From Paenirhodobacter ferrireducens (GTDB lineage Bacteria > Pseudomonadota > Alphaproteobacteria > Rhodobacterales > Rhodobacteraceae): DNA of 64,000 nucleotides. The translations under genes were made by a program, and so were the position numbers. Below, one piece after another: positions 45,008 through 53,928 of this stretch; within the stretch, counting starts at the first letter, position 1; each line of letters starts with the position of its first letter. The stretch lies in contig NZ_SAVB01000022.1 in assembly GCF_004022265.1 (NCBI RefSeq), forward strand, positions 1 through 64,000, given 5' to 3'. The notes under the pieces were generated by a model. That model was not told where the DNA came from. It saw nothing but the letters and a program-made list of their open reading frames with translations, and searched no databases.

Positions 45008-45947
45008 GTTCCGTGGCGTGGCACGCCGTTTCCCGGTGCGGCATGGGCTGCTTGACAGGCTGGCCCGCCGCGACAGGGTCTGGCTGCACGCGGTGCGCGG
45101 CGTCGATCTGTCGGTCGCGCGCGGCGAGATCCTCGGCATCGTCGGGGAATCGGGCTGCGGCAAGAGCACGCTTGCGCGCATCGGCGTCGGGCTGCAGCCG
45201 GCGAATGCGGGCAGTGTCCGCTTCCACGGTGCGGCCCTCGACGGGCCGGACCCGGCCGGCCGCATCCAGATGGTGTTTCAGGATCCCTATTCCTCGCTCG
45301 ATCCGCGGATGACGATCGGCGCCCAGCTTGACGAGGTGATCGCACGCTACCGGGCCGGGCTTGGCCGGGCCGGGCGGCGGGCGCTGGTGGCGCAGATGCT
45401 CGACGAGGTCGGCCTGCCGCAGGAGGTGGCGGCGAAGTTTCCGCATGCGCTCTCGGGCGGGCAGCGTCAGCGCGTCTCGATCGCACGGGCGCTGTGCTCG
45501 GGCCCCGAGGTGCTGCTGGCCGATGAGCCGGTCTCGGCGCTGGATGCCTCGGTGCAGGCGCAGATCATCAACCTGCTGCGCCGGCTGAACCGCGACAAGG
45601 GGCTGACGATCGTCTTCATCAGCCATGACATGAATGTGGTGCGCTATCTGTGTGACCGGGTGGCGGTGATGTATCTGGGCGAGATCGTCGAGCTTGACGA
45701 CAGCGCCCGCCTGTTCGCCGCGCCGCGCCATCCCTACACCCGCGCCCTGATCGAGGCAGTGCCCGACCTGCATGCGCCGCGTGAGGCCGTCGCCGCGATC
45801 CACGGCGAGATCCCCGATCCCTTCGCCGTCGTCGAGGGCTGCCGCTTTGCGCCGCGCTGCCCGCTGGCCGAGGCCGGCTGTGCCCGCCCCCAGGCCCTGC
45901 GCCCGCTGCCGCCCTCGGGCGCGGTACGCTGCGACAAGGCCTGCTGA
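44994..45947 (+). CDS. Dipeptide-type ABC ATPase (DppF-like)
   Basis: The 317-residue ATPase has Walker A ([13 protein letters not shown]), signature (LSGGQRQRVSIARAL), Walker B (VLLADEPVSALD) and the C-terminal CRFAPRCPLAEAGC element. It pairs with the preceding ATPase as the second nucleotide-binding domain of the importer. Confidence 0.93.
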   Translation: MSLLEFRGVARRFPVRHGLLDRLARRDRVWLHAVRGVDLSVARGEILGIVGESGCGKSTLARIGVGLQPANAGSVRFHGAALDGPDPAGRIQMVFQDPYSSLDPRMTIGAQLDEVIARYRAGLGRAGRRALVAQMLDEVGLPQEVAAKFPHALSGGQRQRVSIARALCSGPEVLLADEPVSALDASVQAQIINLLRRLNRDKGLTIVFISHDMNVVRYLCDRVAVMYLGEIVELDDSARLFAAPRHPYTRALIEAVPDLHAPREAVAAIHGEIPDPFAVVEGCRFAPRCPLAEAGCARPQALRPLPPSGAVRCDKAC

Positions 45948-45973
45948 GATTTCCCGAACCTGAAAGCAAGACC

Positions 45974-46894
45974 ATGGACTTCCAAACTGATACCGAGTGG
46001 ACGCAGCGCTGCGAGACCCTGACCGCCGAGCTGATCGAACGGTTCGCCGGGCAGGGGCTGCAGCCCGACAATTTCGGCTTCGTCGCGCTGCGCGAGGGGC
46101 CGGCGCCGGCCCGCTTCGCCTATCGCGGCGACTGGCGCTGCTACCCGTGCAGCCTGGTGAAGGTCTTTCACCTTGTCCATGTGCTGAACCGGATCGAGGC
46201 CGGGGCGGTGGCCGAACATGACGACCTCGACCGTGCGATGCATGACATGATCGCCTGGTCCTCGAACACCGCGACGAATTACATCATCGACCTCGTCACC
46301 GGCACCACCGGCGACACCCGGCTCGAGGGGGCGGAGTTCGCGCAGTGGCGGGCGCGGCGCGAGGGGCTGAACCGCTTCTTCCTGACGCTCGGCTGGCCCG
46401 AGTTCGCCGGCTGCAACATCACGCAAAAGCTGATGGACGACACCCGCTATGGCCGCGAGGCGCAATATGCCGGGCCCGAGGGCGATTACCTGAACGCGCT
46501 GACCCCGGCCGCGGCGGCGCGACTGTTTGCCGAGCTGTTCGCGGGCGAGGTGCCGCTCGGGGCGGCGGCTCGCCACCGCGCGCAAGACGTCTTGCTGCGT
46601 GATCGCACCAGCGAGAAGGCAGCCTCGCCGCATTTCCAGGTGTCGGAATATCTGGGCGGCGGGATGCCCGACGAGGCGACGCTGTGGAGCAAGGCCGGGC
46701 GCAATTCCTGGACCGGCGATCCGCGCGCGTCCTATTACAAGCACGACCTGATCCGCGTCGCGCTGCCCGGACAGGCGCCGCTGATCCTGTGCCTGATGAC
46801 CCAGGGCAAGGAAATCTGCGAGGACCGGCCCGAGGTCTTCCCGCAGATCGGGGCGCTTTTTGCCGGCCGGCTGCTCGACGCTGCCCCGTTCTGA
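45974..46894 (+). CDS. Cytoplasmic class A beta-lactamase-like serine hydrolase
   Basis: The 306-residue protein carries the serine-active triad of class A enzymes: S60-L-V-K63, S96-S-N98 and K240-A-G242. It has no signal peptide, unlike true beta-lactamases, so it likely acts in the cytoplasm as an amidase, esterase or peptidase on what the upstream dipeptide-type transporter imports. It is the last gene of the operon and is followed by a strong terminator. Resistance to beta-lactams is not implied. Confidence 0.8.
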   Translation: MDFQTDTEWTQRCETLTAELIERFAGQGLQPDNFGFVALREGPAPARFAYRGDWRCYPCSLVKVFHLVHVLNRIEAGAVAEHDDLDRAMHDMIAWSSNTATNYIIDLVTGTTGDTRLEGAEFAQWRARREGLNRFFLTLGWPEFAGCNITQKLMDDTRYGREAQYAGPEGDYLNALTPAAAARLFAELFAGEVPLGAAARHRAQDVLLRDRTSEKAASPHFQVSEYLGGGMPDEATLWSKAGRNSWTGDPRASYYKHDLIRVALPGQAPLILCLMTQGKEICEDRPEVFPQIGALFAGRLLDAAPF

Positions 46895-46918
46895 GCGGCT
46901 TCCCGTTCCGCTGCCTCG

Positions 46919-46946
46919 CGGCCGGCCCGGCAGGGCCGGCCGTTTT
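46919..46946 (+). terminator. Intrinsic terminator of the peptide ABC operon
   Basis: CGGCCGGCCC pairs with GGGCCGGCCG around a 4-base loop and is followed by TTTT. It lies 25 bases after the serine hydrolase stop. Confidence 0.8.
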
Positions 46947-46988
46947 GCATCGGCGTGTGCGCCTGCGCCGCTGCCGCGTCTGAAAAAT

Positions 46989-47028
46989 CATTCCGTTCCG
47001 GAATGAGGTCGGGTCCAATCCGAATTGG
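46989..47028. promoter_or_regulatory. Two palindromes upstream of DAO-family oxidoreductase
   Basis: CATTCCG/CGGAATG with a 3-base centre (46989-47005) and CCAAT/ATTGG with a 4-base centre (47015-47028) lie 26 bases apart in a 334-base intergenic region that otherwise holds only the preceding terminator. The first is the right size for a dimeric regulator. They lie about 200-240 bases before the oxidoreductase start. Confidence 0.45.
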
Positions 47029-47228
47029 CGTTTCGCGGTGCCGCGCGGCAGTCTTGGCGCATCGGGCGACGGCGCCCGACCTCGGGCCTGGTCCCGGTTT
47101 TCCCGCTCCGGATGTGCTGCCGGTCAGGTCGCGGACAGCTGTCCGCGGGCCCGGGGAAGCTGGTGCGCCGGCCTTGCCCGCGCCCGGCGGTTCCGGGCCT
47201 GAACGGATTGTCGAGGACGAGACCGAAG

Positions 47229-48434
47229 ATGCGTGAACAGTATGATGTCGTGATCGTGGGCGGGGCCGTGATGGGCGCCTGCACCGCCTACTGGCTGGCG
47301 TCGAACCCGGACTTCGACGGCACGGTGCTGGTGGTCGAACGCGACCCGAGCTATGCGACCGCCTCGACCGCGCTTTCGGCCTCGGGCATCCGGGTGCAGT
47401 TCTCGAACCGCGCGAATGTCGAGATCGGCCTCTTCGGGCACGACTTCATCCGCGACTTCCCCGACCTGATGGAGGTCGAGGGCGACCGGCCCAGCCTTGG
47501 CTATCATCCGGGCGGATACCTCTTCATCGCCAATACCGACGATCAGGTCCGCATCCTGCGCGAGAACCACGCGGTGCAGCGCGCCGCCGGCGCCGAGGTC
47601 GAGCTGTGGGATGCCGACAAGCTGAAATGGGCCTTCCCGCATCTGAACACCGAAGACGTGCTGCTGGCCTCCTACGGGCTGAGCGGCGAGGGCTGGTTCG
47701 ACAACACCGGGATCATGGCGGGCGCCCGGCGCAAGGCGCGCGCGCTCGGCGTCGATTTCGTCGCCGACGAGGTCGTGGCGATCGCTCGCGAGGGCAACCG
47801 GGTGACCGGCGTCACGCTGAAATCGGGGGCGAGCGTCGGCGCCGGCACGATCGTCAACGCCGCCGGGCCGCGCGGCGGGCGCGTGGCGCGCATGGCCGGG
47901 CTCGATCTGCCGGTCGAGCCGCGCAAGCGCACGCTCTTCGTCTTCGACGCGGCGGGCACGCCCGAGGGCACGGCACGGGTGAATGACGGCCGGTTGCCGC
48001 TGATGATCGACCCGACCGGGGTCTGGTGCCGGCCCGAGGGGCGGTTCTTCATCGCCGGCGGCGTGCCCGAGAACGACCTGCCGCCCGAGTACGACGATTT
48101 CGACCCCGACCACCCAGAATGGGAAGAGCAGATCTGGCCGGCGCTGGCCGAACGCTCGCCGAATTTCGAGGCGCTGAAGCTCGTGCGCTTCTGGGCCGGG
48201 CATTACGATTACAACACCTTCGACCAGAACGGCATCGTCGGCCGCCACCCCGAGGTGACGAACTTCATCTTCCAGAACGGCTTTTCCGGGCATGGGCTGC
48301 AGCAGGGCCCGGCGGTCGGCCGCGCGGTGATGGAACTCATCGCCTATGGCGGCTATCGCAGCATCGACCTGAGCGACATGCGGTTCGAACGCATCGCCGA
48401 GGGCCGGCCTTTCCTCGAGCAGGCGATCGTCTGA
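47229..48434 (+). CDS. FAD-dependent oxidoreductase, DAO family
   Basis: The 401-residue enzyme has an N-terminal dinucleotide fold (YDVVIVGGAVMGACTAYWLA), the FAD-binding C-terminal GFSGHGLQQGPAVGRAVMEL and the DAO domain between. The family oxidises D-amino acids, glycine, sarcosine or related amines. It resembles FOXRED1/DadA-like members. ATG 47229 starts the Rossmann strand. It is convergent with a LysR gene. It might serve amines released by the neighbouring catabolic operons, but this is inference. Confidence 0.9.
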   Translation: MREQYDVVIVGGAVMGACTAYWLASNPDFDGTVLVVERDPSYATASTALSASGIRVQFSNRANVEIGLFGHDFIRDFPDLMEVEGDRPSLGYHPGGYLFIANTDDQVRILRENHAVQRAAGAEVELWDADKLKWAFPHLNTEDVLLASYGLSGEGWFDNTGIMAGARRKARALGVDFVADEVVAIAREGNRVTGVTLKSGASVGAGTIVNAAGPRGGRVARMAGLDLPVEPRKRTLFVFDAAGTPEGTARVNDGRLPLMIDPTGVWCRPEGRFFIAGGVPENDLPPEYDDFDPDHPEWEEQIWPALAERSPNFEALKLVRFWAGHYDYNTFDQNGIVGRHPEVTNFIFQNGFSGHGLQQGPAVGRAVMELIAYGGYRSIDLSDMRFERIAEGRPFLEQAIV

Positions 48435-48456
48435 GGTCGGCGTGGCGGGGCGGCGG

Positions 48457-49374
48457 TCAGCCGGTCAGCCCGGCCCGAAGCGCCGCGATCACCTCGCGCA
48501 GCCCCGCGGTCAGCCGCTTGTCGCGGCGCAGCACCAGCCCGAGGCGGCGGCAAAGCCGCGGCTCGAGCGGCACCGAGCCGAGCCCGCCCGCCTTTCCGGG
48601 CCGCACCGAGGAGGCGGGCAGCACCGACCAGCCGAGCCCAGCGCCGACGATCTCCTTGATCGCCTCGACGCTGCCCAGTTCCATCACCGGCTTCGGCTGC
48701 AGCCCGGCCGCGGCGAACCAGCCGTCGATCAGCAGCCGGGTGTGGCCCGCATCCTCGTAAAGCACCAGCGGCCGGGCGGCGAGGGCCGCGGCGGTGATCG
48801 GCCCCGCAGGCGCCTCGGCCGCGGGACAGACCGCCACCAGATCCTCCTCGAAGATCGGTGTGACCTCGAGCGAGCGACCCGGCGCGGGCAGGGTCACAAG
48901 GCCGAGGTCTAGGGCGTTCTCCTCGACCAGACGGCGGATCTCGGGGCTGTTGCCGGTGCGCACGGTGCAGTCGAGCCCCGGCATCTCCCGTTTCAGCGCG
49001 CCGAGGATCGGCGGCAGCAGGTAGATGCAGGCGGTGGCGCCGGTGCCGATCCGCACCCGCCCGGCGCGGCCGGCGCGGAAGGGCTGCACCGCCTCCTGCA
49101 TCGCCTCGACCTCGTCGCGGATCCGGCCCGCACCGGCCAGCACCGCCCGCCCGGCCTCGGTCGGGCGCATGTGCCGGCCGCTGCGCTCGATCAGCCGCAC
49201 GCCGAAGAAGGTCTCGAGCGCGCGGATCTGCTGGCTCACCGCGGGTTGCGAGAGCGCTTCCTTCTCGGCCGCGGCCGAGAAACTGCCAAGCTCGGCCACA
49301 TCCGCAAGCAGGTCGAGATGGCGCAGGGTCAGGGTGTTCTTCAAGGTTTGCCTTATCGATTGCATAAGGAGCAT
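48457..49374 (-). CDS. LysR-family regulator
   Basis: The 305-residue regulator has the N-terminal helix-turn-helix (LADVAELGSFSAAAEKEALS, QPAVSQQIRALE) and the effector-binding domain. ATG 49374 has AAGGA 6 bases upstream; ATG 49365 is an alternative. It diverges from the GNAT-MFS pair by 60 bases and is likely to regulate it. Confidence 0.92.
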   Translation of the reverse strand: MLLMQSIRQTLKNTLTLRHLDLLADVAELGSFSAAAEKEALSQPAVSQQIRALETFFGVRLIERSGRHMRPTEAGRAVLAGAGRIRDEVEAMQEAVQPFRAGRAGRVRIGTGATACIYLLPPILGALKREMPGLDCTVRTGNSPEIRRLVEENALDLGLVTLPAPGRSLEVTPIFEEDLVAVCPAAEAPAGPITAAALAARPLVLYEDAGHTRLLIDGWFAAAGLQPKPVMELGSVEAIKEIVGAGLGWSVLPASSVRPGKAGGLGSVPLEPRLCRRLGLVLRRDKRLTAGLREVIAALRAGLTG

Positions 49375-49434
49375 AGCATTTCCTTTTGCCACGCGGAATG
49401 CCATCGTGCCCGCGACATCCTTGCGGAGCAGAGC

Positions 49435-49974
49435 ATGAGCGACGCCTTTCCCCTGACCTTGCGGCCGTGCCGGGCCGATGACCTTCCCGCCATCCAGGCG
49501 ATCTATGCCGAGGCGGTGCGCTTCGGCACCGCAAGCTTCGAGCTCGATCCTCCGGATCTCGCCGAGATGCAGGCGCGCTGGCAGAAGGTGGTCACCGCCG
49601 GTTTCCCCTATCTGGTCGCGCTGCGGCAGGGCGAGGTTGTCGGCTATGCCTATGCCGGCGCCTACCGGCCGCGCCCGGCCTATCGCGGCACGGTCGAGAA
49701 TTCGGTCTATGTCGCGCCGGCGGCGCAGGGGCTCGGCGTCGGCCGCGCGCTGATCCGGGCGCTGATTGCCGAGTGCACCGCGGCGGGGTTTCGCCAGATG
49801 GTCGCGGTGATCGGCGATAGCGCCAATGCCGCCTCGATCGGGCTGCACCGCGCGATGGGGTTCGAGCCGGTCGGCACGCTGCACTCGGTCGGCTGGAAGC
49901 ACGGGCGCTGGCTTGATTCCGTGCTGATGCAGCGCCCGCTCGGCCCGGGCGATGACACGCCTTTCGAGGGCTAG
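49435..49974 (+). CDS. GNAT N-acetyltransferase, phosphinothricin-acetyltransferase type
   Basis: The 179-residue enzyme transfers acetyl from acetyl-CoA to an amino group. The CoA motif (VENSVYVAPAAQGLGVGRALIRALI) and C-terminal SIGLHRAMGFEPVGTLHSVGWKHGRW are typical of the PAT/MddA group that acetylates methionine sulfone/sulfoximine or phosphinothricin. It is adjacent to an MFS transporter (2 bases apart), so a detoxification or export role is likely. Confidence 0.88.
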   Translation: MSDAFPLTLRPCRADDLPAIQAIYAEAVRFGTASFELDPPDLAEMQARWQKVVTAGFPYLVALRQGEVVGYAYAGAYRPRPAYRGTVENSVYVAPAAQGLGVGRALIRALIAECTAAGFRQMVAVIGDSANAASIGLHRAMGFEPVGTLHSVGWKHGRWLDSVLMQRPLGPGDDTPFEG

Positions 49975-49976
49975 CG

Positions 49977-51140
49977 ATGCTGCCCCGTCGCACCGTCGCC
50001 GCGATCGGGCTGAGCCAACTGGTGAACTGGGGCCTGTCCTATTACGCGCTCGGCGTCTTCGGCCCGGCGATTGCGGCCGAGCCGGGATTCGGCCCGGCGC
50101 TCACCTATGGCGGCTTCTCGCTGGCGCTTGCGGTGATGGGGCTCAGCTCGGCCGCGCTTGGCCGCGGGCTCGACCGCCATGGCGGGCGGGCGGTGATGAG
50201 CGCGGGCTCGCTGCTGCTGGCGCTTGGCTGCGCGATGCTGGCCGTGGCGCCGGGGGCGGGGCTTTATCTCGCCGGTTGGGCCGTTCTCGGGCTCGGCATG
50301 CGGATGTGCCTGTACGAGGCGGCCTTTGCCGCGCTCGTTCAGGCGGGCGGCAGGGCCGCGCGGCCGGCGCTGTCGCAGATCACCTTGCTGGGCGGGCTCG
50401 CCTCCAGCCTGTTCTGGCCGCTCGGCGCCTTCCTCGAGGGCGCGCTTGGCTGGCGCGGGGCGCTGCTGGTCTATGCGGTGATCGCGCTTTCCATGCTGCC
50501 GCTCTATCGGCTGCTGCCGGCGGCGGGGCAGGGTGGGGGCGCCACTGCCGCGCCGCGCCGCGCGACGATCCCGCCCGAGACGCGCGCCGCCGCCATCCTT
50601 TTCGCCGCCATCGTCGCCGCCACCGCCTTCCTCAGCTCGGGCCTGTCGGCGCATCTGATCGCGCTGCTGACCGGGCGGGGCATCGGTCCGGAAGGCGCCG
50701 TCGCCCTTGCTGCCCTGCCCGGCATCGCGCAATCGGCGGCGCGGCTGCTCGAGATCGTGCTCGGCCGCCGGCTCGATCCGCGGGCGCTGGCACTGGTTGC
50801 GGCCGTCATTCTCACCCTCGGCATGGCGGCGGGGCCGGCGATTGCCGGGGCAGGGCCGGGCGCGGCGATCTTCGTGCTGGGCTATGGCGCGGGCAACGGG
50901 CTCTTGACCATCGCCCGCGGCAGCCTGCCGCTGGTGCTGTTCCCGGTCGCCGATTACGCGGTGATCGCCGGGCGGCTGATCGCCCCGTCCTTCTATGCCG
51001 CGGCCGCCGCGCCGCTGATCTACGCCACGCTGATCGCGCGGGCAGGGCCCGCCGCCGCGCTGTGGCTGAGCCTCGCCCTCGCCCTGGTCACCGCCGCTGC
51101 CGCCGCGGCGCTGTTCCTGCGCCGTCGCACGGCATTTTGA
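49977..51140 (+). CDS. MFS transporter
   Basis: The 387-residue protein has about 12 membrane helices with short loops and the MFS motif between helices 2 and 3 (GRGLDRHGGRAVMSAG). Two six-helix halves are separated by a basic loop near residues 185-205. It follows the acetyltransferase in the same operon; the cargo is unknown. Confidence 0.88.
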   Translation: MLPRRTVAAIGLSQLVNWGLSYYALGVFGPAIAAEPGFGPALTYGGFSLALAVMGLSSAALGRGLDRHGGRAVMSAGSLLLALGCAMLAVAPGAGLYLAGWAVLGLGMRMCLYEAAFAALVQAGGRAARPALSQITLLGGLASSLFWPLGAFLEGALGWRGALLVYAVIALSMLPLYRLLPAAGQGGGATAAPRRATIPPETRAAAILFAAIVAATAFLSSGLSAHLIALLTGRGIGPEGAVALAALPGIAQSAARLLEIVLGRRLDPRALALVAAVILTLGMAAGPAIAGAGPGAAIFVLGYGAGNGLLTIARGSLPLVLFPVADYAVIAGRLIAPSFYAAAAAPLIYATLIARAGPAAALWLSLALALVTAAAAAALFLRRRTAF

Positions 51141-51178
51141 GCCGGGGCCGGGACAGGGGGGGGGCGCCGGCGGCTTCC

Positions 51179-52177
51179 TCAGGGGCGCGTTGCTGCCGCT
51201 TTGCGCAGCTCCGCCAGCAGCGCGGCAGCCGCGATCGGGCGGTGTCCGGCACGGATCAGTGCGCACAGCCGCGCATTCACCGGCGCCTGCCGGTCCAGCC
51301 GGCCGGCCAGCGCCACCACCTCGCCGTTGATCCAGTCGATCTCGGACGCCCGGCCGGCATCGAGATCGTCGGCCATCGACGAGCGCGCCGTCGGGTCGAT
51401 GCGCAGCATCGCCCCGGCGAGGCGGCGAAACAGCGGGTCGGGCAGTGCCAGCAGCCGCGGCAGCAATCCGGGCGGCAGCGGCGTCAGCTGCGCCGGGCGC
51501 ACCCGCCCTTCGGCGCGCAGCAGCGCAAGCGCCTCGGTCTGGGCGAGCGCCAGCGCCCGGCGGTAGTCGCGTTGCGCGAGTTCGGCGCGCAACGGCAGGC
51601 CGGACAGCGCGTTGACCGCATTGTTGAGGTTGAGCAGCAGCTTGCCCCAGAGCACTGCCTCCATGTCGGTGCGCAGATCGAGTGGCAGCCCGGCCCGGGC
51701 GAAGACCGGGGCGAAGCGCGCGGCGCGGATATCGGCGGCGATCCGGCCCGAGGTGGCGCGGTGGTGGCGCCCGTCCGGGCCGGTGACGAGGTTGAAGGGC
51801 ACCATGCCCGCAAGCACCTCGACCCGCGGCAGGGTCCAGGCCAGCCGGGCGGCATTGCGCAGCCCGTTTTGCAGGCTCAGCACCGTGCTGCCCGGCGCCA
51901 GCACCGGCGCGAGGGTGCGGGAGGCCTCGCCGGTCGCGGCGGATTTCACCGTCACCAGGATCAGCGTGCAGCCGGCCAGCGCCCGCGGATCATCGCTTGC
52001 GACAAAGGCGCGGGTGCGGCTGTCGCGGCCGTCGAGGTCGGTCAGCCACAGCCCGTCGCAGCGCAGCGCCGCCATCCGCGGCGCACGGCCGACAAGCACC
52101 ACCTCGGCGCCGGAGGCCGCAAGACAGCCACCGACATAGCCACCCACCGCCCCCGCGCCGAAGACGCCGATCCTCAT
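51179..52177 (-). CDS. Ketopantoate reductase-family protein (PanE/ApbA)
   Basis: The 332-residue protein has the NADPH-binding GAGAVGGYVGG motif, the VTVKSAATGEASRTLAP strand and the catalytic Lys/Glu region (VLWGKLLLNLNNAVNAL and SSMADDLDAGRASEIDWING). True PanE reduces ketopantoate to pantoate; paralogues in catabolic contexts reduce other 2-keto acids. It starts in an ATGA overlap with the upstream FAD dehydrogenase, so a dedicated pathway is likely and a housekeeping role less so. Confidence 0.88.
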   Translation of the reverse strand: MRIGVFGAGAVGGYVGGCLAASGAEVVLVGRAPRMAALRCDGLWLTDLDGRDSRTRAFVASDDPRALAGCTLILVTVKSAATGEASRTLAPVLAPGSTVLSLQNGLRNAARLAWTLPRVEVLAGMVPFNLVTGPDGRHHRATSGRIAADIRAARFAPVFARAGLPLDLRTDMEAVLWGKLLLNLNNAVNALSGLPLRAELAQRDYRRALALAQTEALALLRAEGRVRPAQLTPLPPGLLPRLLALPDPLFRRLAGAMLRIDPTARSSMADDLDAGRASEIDWINGEVVALAGRLDRQAPVNARLCALIRAGHRPIAAAALLAELRKAAATRP

Positions 52178-53817
52178 GCCGCCCGCCCCGCGGCGCGGCC
52201 CGAGAACAGGCAGCCGCCGAGGAATGTGCCCTCGAGCGCGTTATAGCCGTGATAGCCGCCGCCGCCGAACCCCGCCGCCTCGCCGCAGGCGAAAAGGCCC
52301 GGGATCGGCCGCCCGTCCGCGCCAAGCGCCTGCCCGGTCAGGTCGGTCTCGATGCCCCCCAGTGTCTTGCGGGTCAGAACGTGCAGCCGCACCGCGATCA
52401 GCGGTCCGGCCTTCGGGTCGAGGATCCGGTGCGGCCGCGCCGTGCGCATCAACCGGTCGCCCAGATAGGCGCGCGCGCCGCGCAGGGCGGTGATCTGCAC
52501 GTCCTTGGCGAAGGGGTTCGCCAGCTCGCGGTCGCGCGCCTCGATCTGCGCGCGCAGGTGATCGGCCTTGATCGGCTGCGCGCCGATCCGGTTCATCCCG
52601 GCCACCAGTTCCTCAAGTCCGCGGGCGACGACGAAATCCTCGCCATGGCGCTTGAACGCCTCGAGCGGCGGCGCCGCGGCCCGGCCGAGCCGGCTGCGCA
52701 GCAGAAGCGCGATGTCCTTGCCGGTGAGGTCGGGGTTCTGCTCCGATCCCGAGAGTGCGAATTCCTTCTTCGCGATCGCCTGGGTGGTGACGAACCATGA
52801 ATGCGGCTGGCCGGAGCGGCACAGATGGGCGAGCGTGCCGAGGCTGTCGAAGCCGGGCAGGCAGGGCGCGGGCAGGCGGTTGCCGTCGGCGTCGAACCAC
52901 ATCGAGGAGGGGCCGGGCAGAATGCGGATACCGTGGTTCGGCCAGATCGGATCCCAGTTCCGGATGCCCTCGGTGTAATGCCACATCCGGTCGTTGTTGA
53001 TGACCCGGGCGCCGGCGCGTTCGGCATGGCCGATCATCAGCCCGTCGACATGGGCGGGCACGCCGCAGACCATGCTTTCGGGCGGCGGCCCGAGCCGCTC
53101 GACCGGCCAGTTCTGCCGCACCAGTGCCGCGTTGCCGCCGATGCCGCCGCTCGCCACGATCACCGCCCCGGCGGCGATCTCGAACCGGCCCGCGACGGCG
53201 CGGGTGCTTTCCATGCCGCGCCCCGCGGCATCTTCGGCCAGGATCTCGCCCTCGACCCCGGTGATGCCCGCGGGGCCGCCGCAGAGCGCGGTGACGCGGT
53301 GGCGAAAGCGCAGCCTGAGCCGGCCTTCGGCCTCGGCGGCGCAGATCCGCGAGACGAAGGGGGCAAGGACCCCGGGCCCGGTGCCCCAGGTGACGTGGAA
53401 GCGCGGCACCGAATTGCCGTGGCCATGGGCGAGCCCGCCACCGCGCTCGGCCCAGCCCACGACCGGGAACCAGCGCATCCCGAGACCATGCAGCCAGGCC
53501 CGCATCTCGCCCGCGGCGAAGGCGAGATAGGCCTCGGCCCAGCGGCGCGGCCAGGCATCCTCGGCGCGGTCGAAGCCCGCCGAGCCGAGCCAGTCGGAAA
53601 GCGCCAGCTCGGCGCTGTCGCGGATCCGCATCCGGCGCTGCTCGGGCGTGTCGACCATGAACAGCCCGCCCAACGACCAGAACGCCTGCCCGCCAAGGCT
53701 TGCCCGCGGCTCCTGCTCGAGGATCGTCACGCGCCGGCCGCGGTCGAGCAACTCGCAGGCGGCCACCAGCCCCGCGAGGCCGGCGCCGACGACGATCACC
53801 TCTGGTGTCTCCTGCAT
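52174..53817 (-). CDS. FAD-binding dehydrogenase (fumarate reductase/KsdD type)
   Basis: The 547-residue flavoprotein has an N-terminal Rossmann motif (VIVVGAGLAGLVAACELLDRG), GGQAFWSLGG and a C-terminal FAD-binding stretch (GLFACGEAAGFGGGGYHGYNALEGTFLGGC). The family includes ketosteroid dehydrogenases and other FAD_binding_2 enzymes that introduce double bonds. It lies in an operon with the PanE-like gene and divergent to hupT. ATG 53817 begins at the flavin fold. Confidence 0.88.
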   Translation of the reverse strand: MQETPEVIVVGAGLAGLVAACELLDRGRRVTILEQEPRASLGGQAFWSLGGLFMVDTPEQRRMRIRDSAELALSDWLGSAGFDRAEDAWPRRWAEAYLAFAAGEMRAWLHGLGMRWFPVVGWAERGGGLAHGHGNSVPRFHVTWGTGPGVLAPFVSRICAAEAEGRLRLRFRHRVTALCGGPAGITGVEGEILAEDAAGRGMESTRAVAGRFEIAAGAVIVASGGIGGNAALVRQNWPVERLGPPPESMVCGVPAHVDGLMIGHAERAGARVINNDRMWHYTEGIRNWDPIWPNHGIRILPGPSSMWFDADGNRLPAPCLPGFDSLGTLAHLCRSGQPHSWFVTTQAIAKKEFALSGSEQNPDLTGKDIALLLRSRLGRAAAPPLEAFKRHGEDFVVARGLEELVAGMNRIGAQPIKADHLRAQIEARDRELANPFAKDVQITALRGARAYLGDRLMRTARPHRILDPKAGPLIAVRLHVLTRKTLGGIETDLTGQALGADGRPIPGLFACGEAAGFGGGGYHGYNALEGTFLGGCLFSGRAAGRAA

Positions 53818-53928
53818 TGTCTCCTCCCCAGACAAGGCCTCCCGGCCCGATGCTGGGGCAGGACCGGGCGCGGCGTCCATAACGACGCAGCGTCAGCGCC
53901 GGGGCTTGCGCGCGAGGGGGAGGCGGAT

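Noticed and set aside
45974-46894. Antibiotic-resistance beta-lactamase
   Set aside because: No export signal and location in a peptide-import operon; only the serine-hydrolase motifs support similarity.
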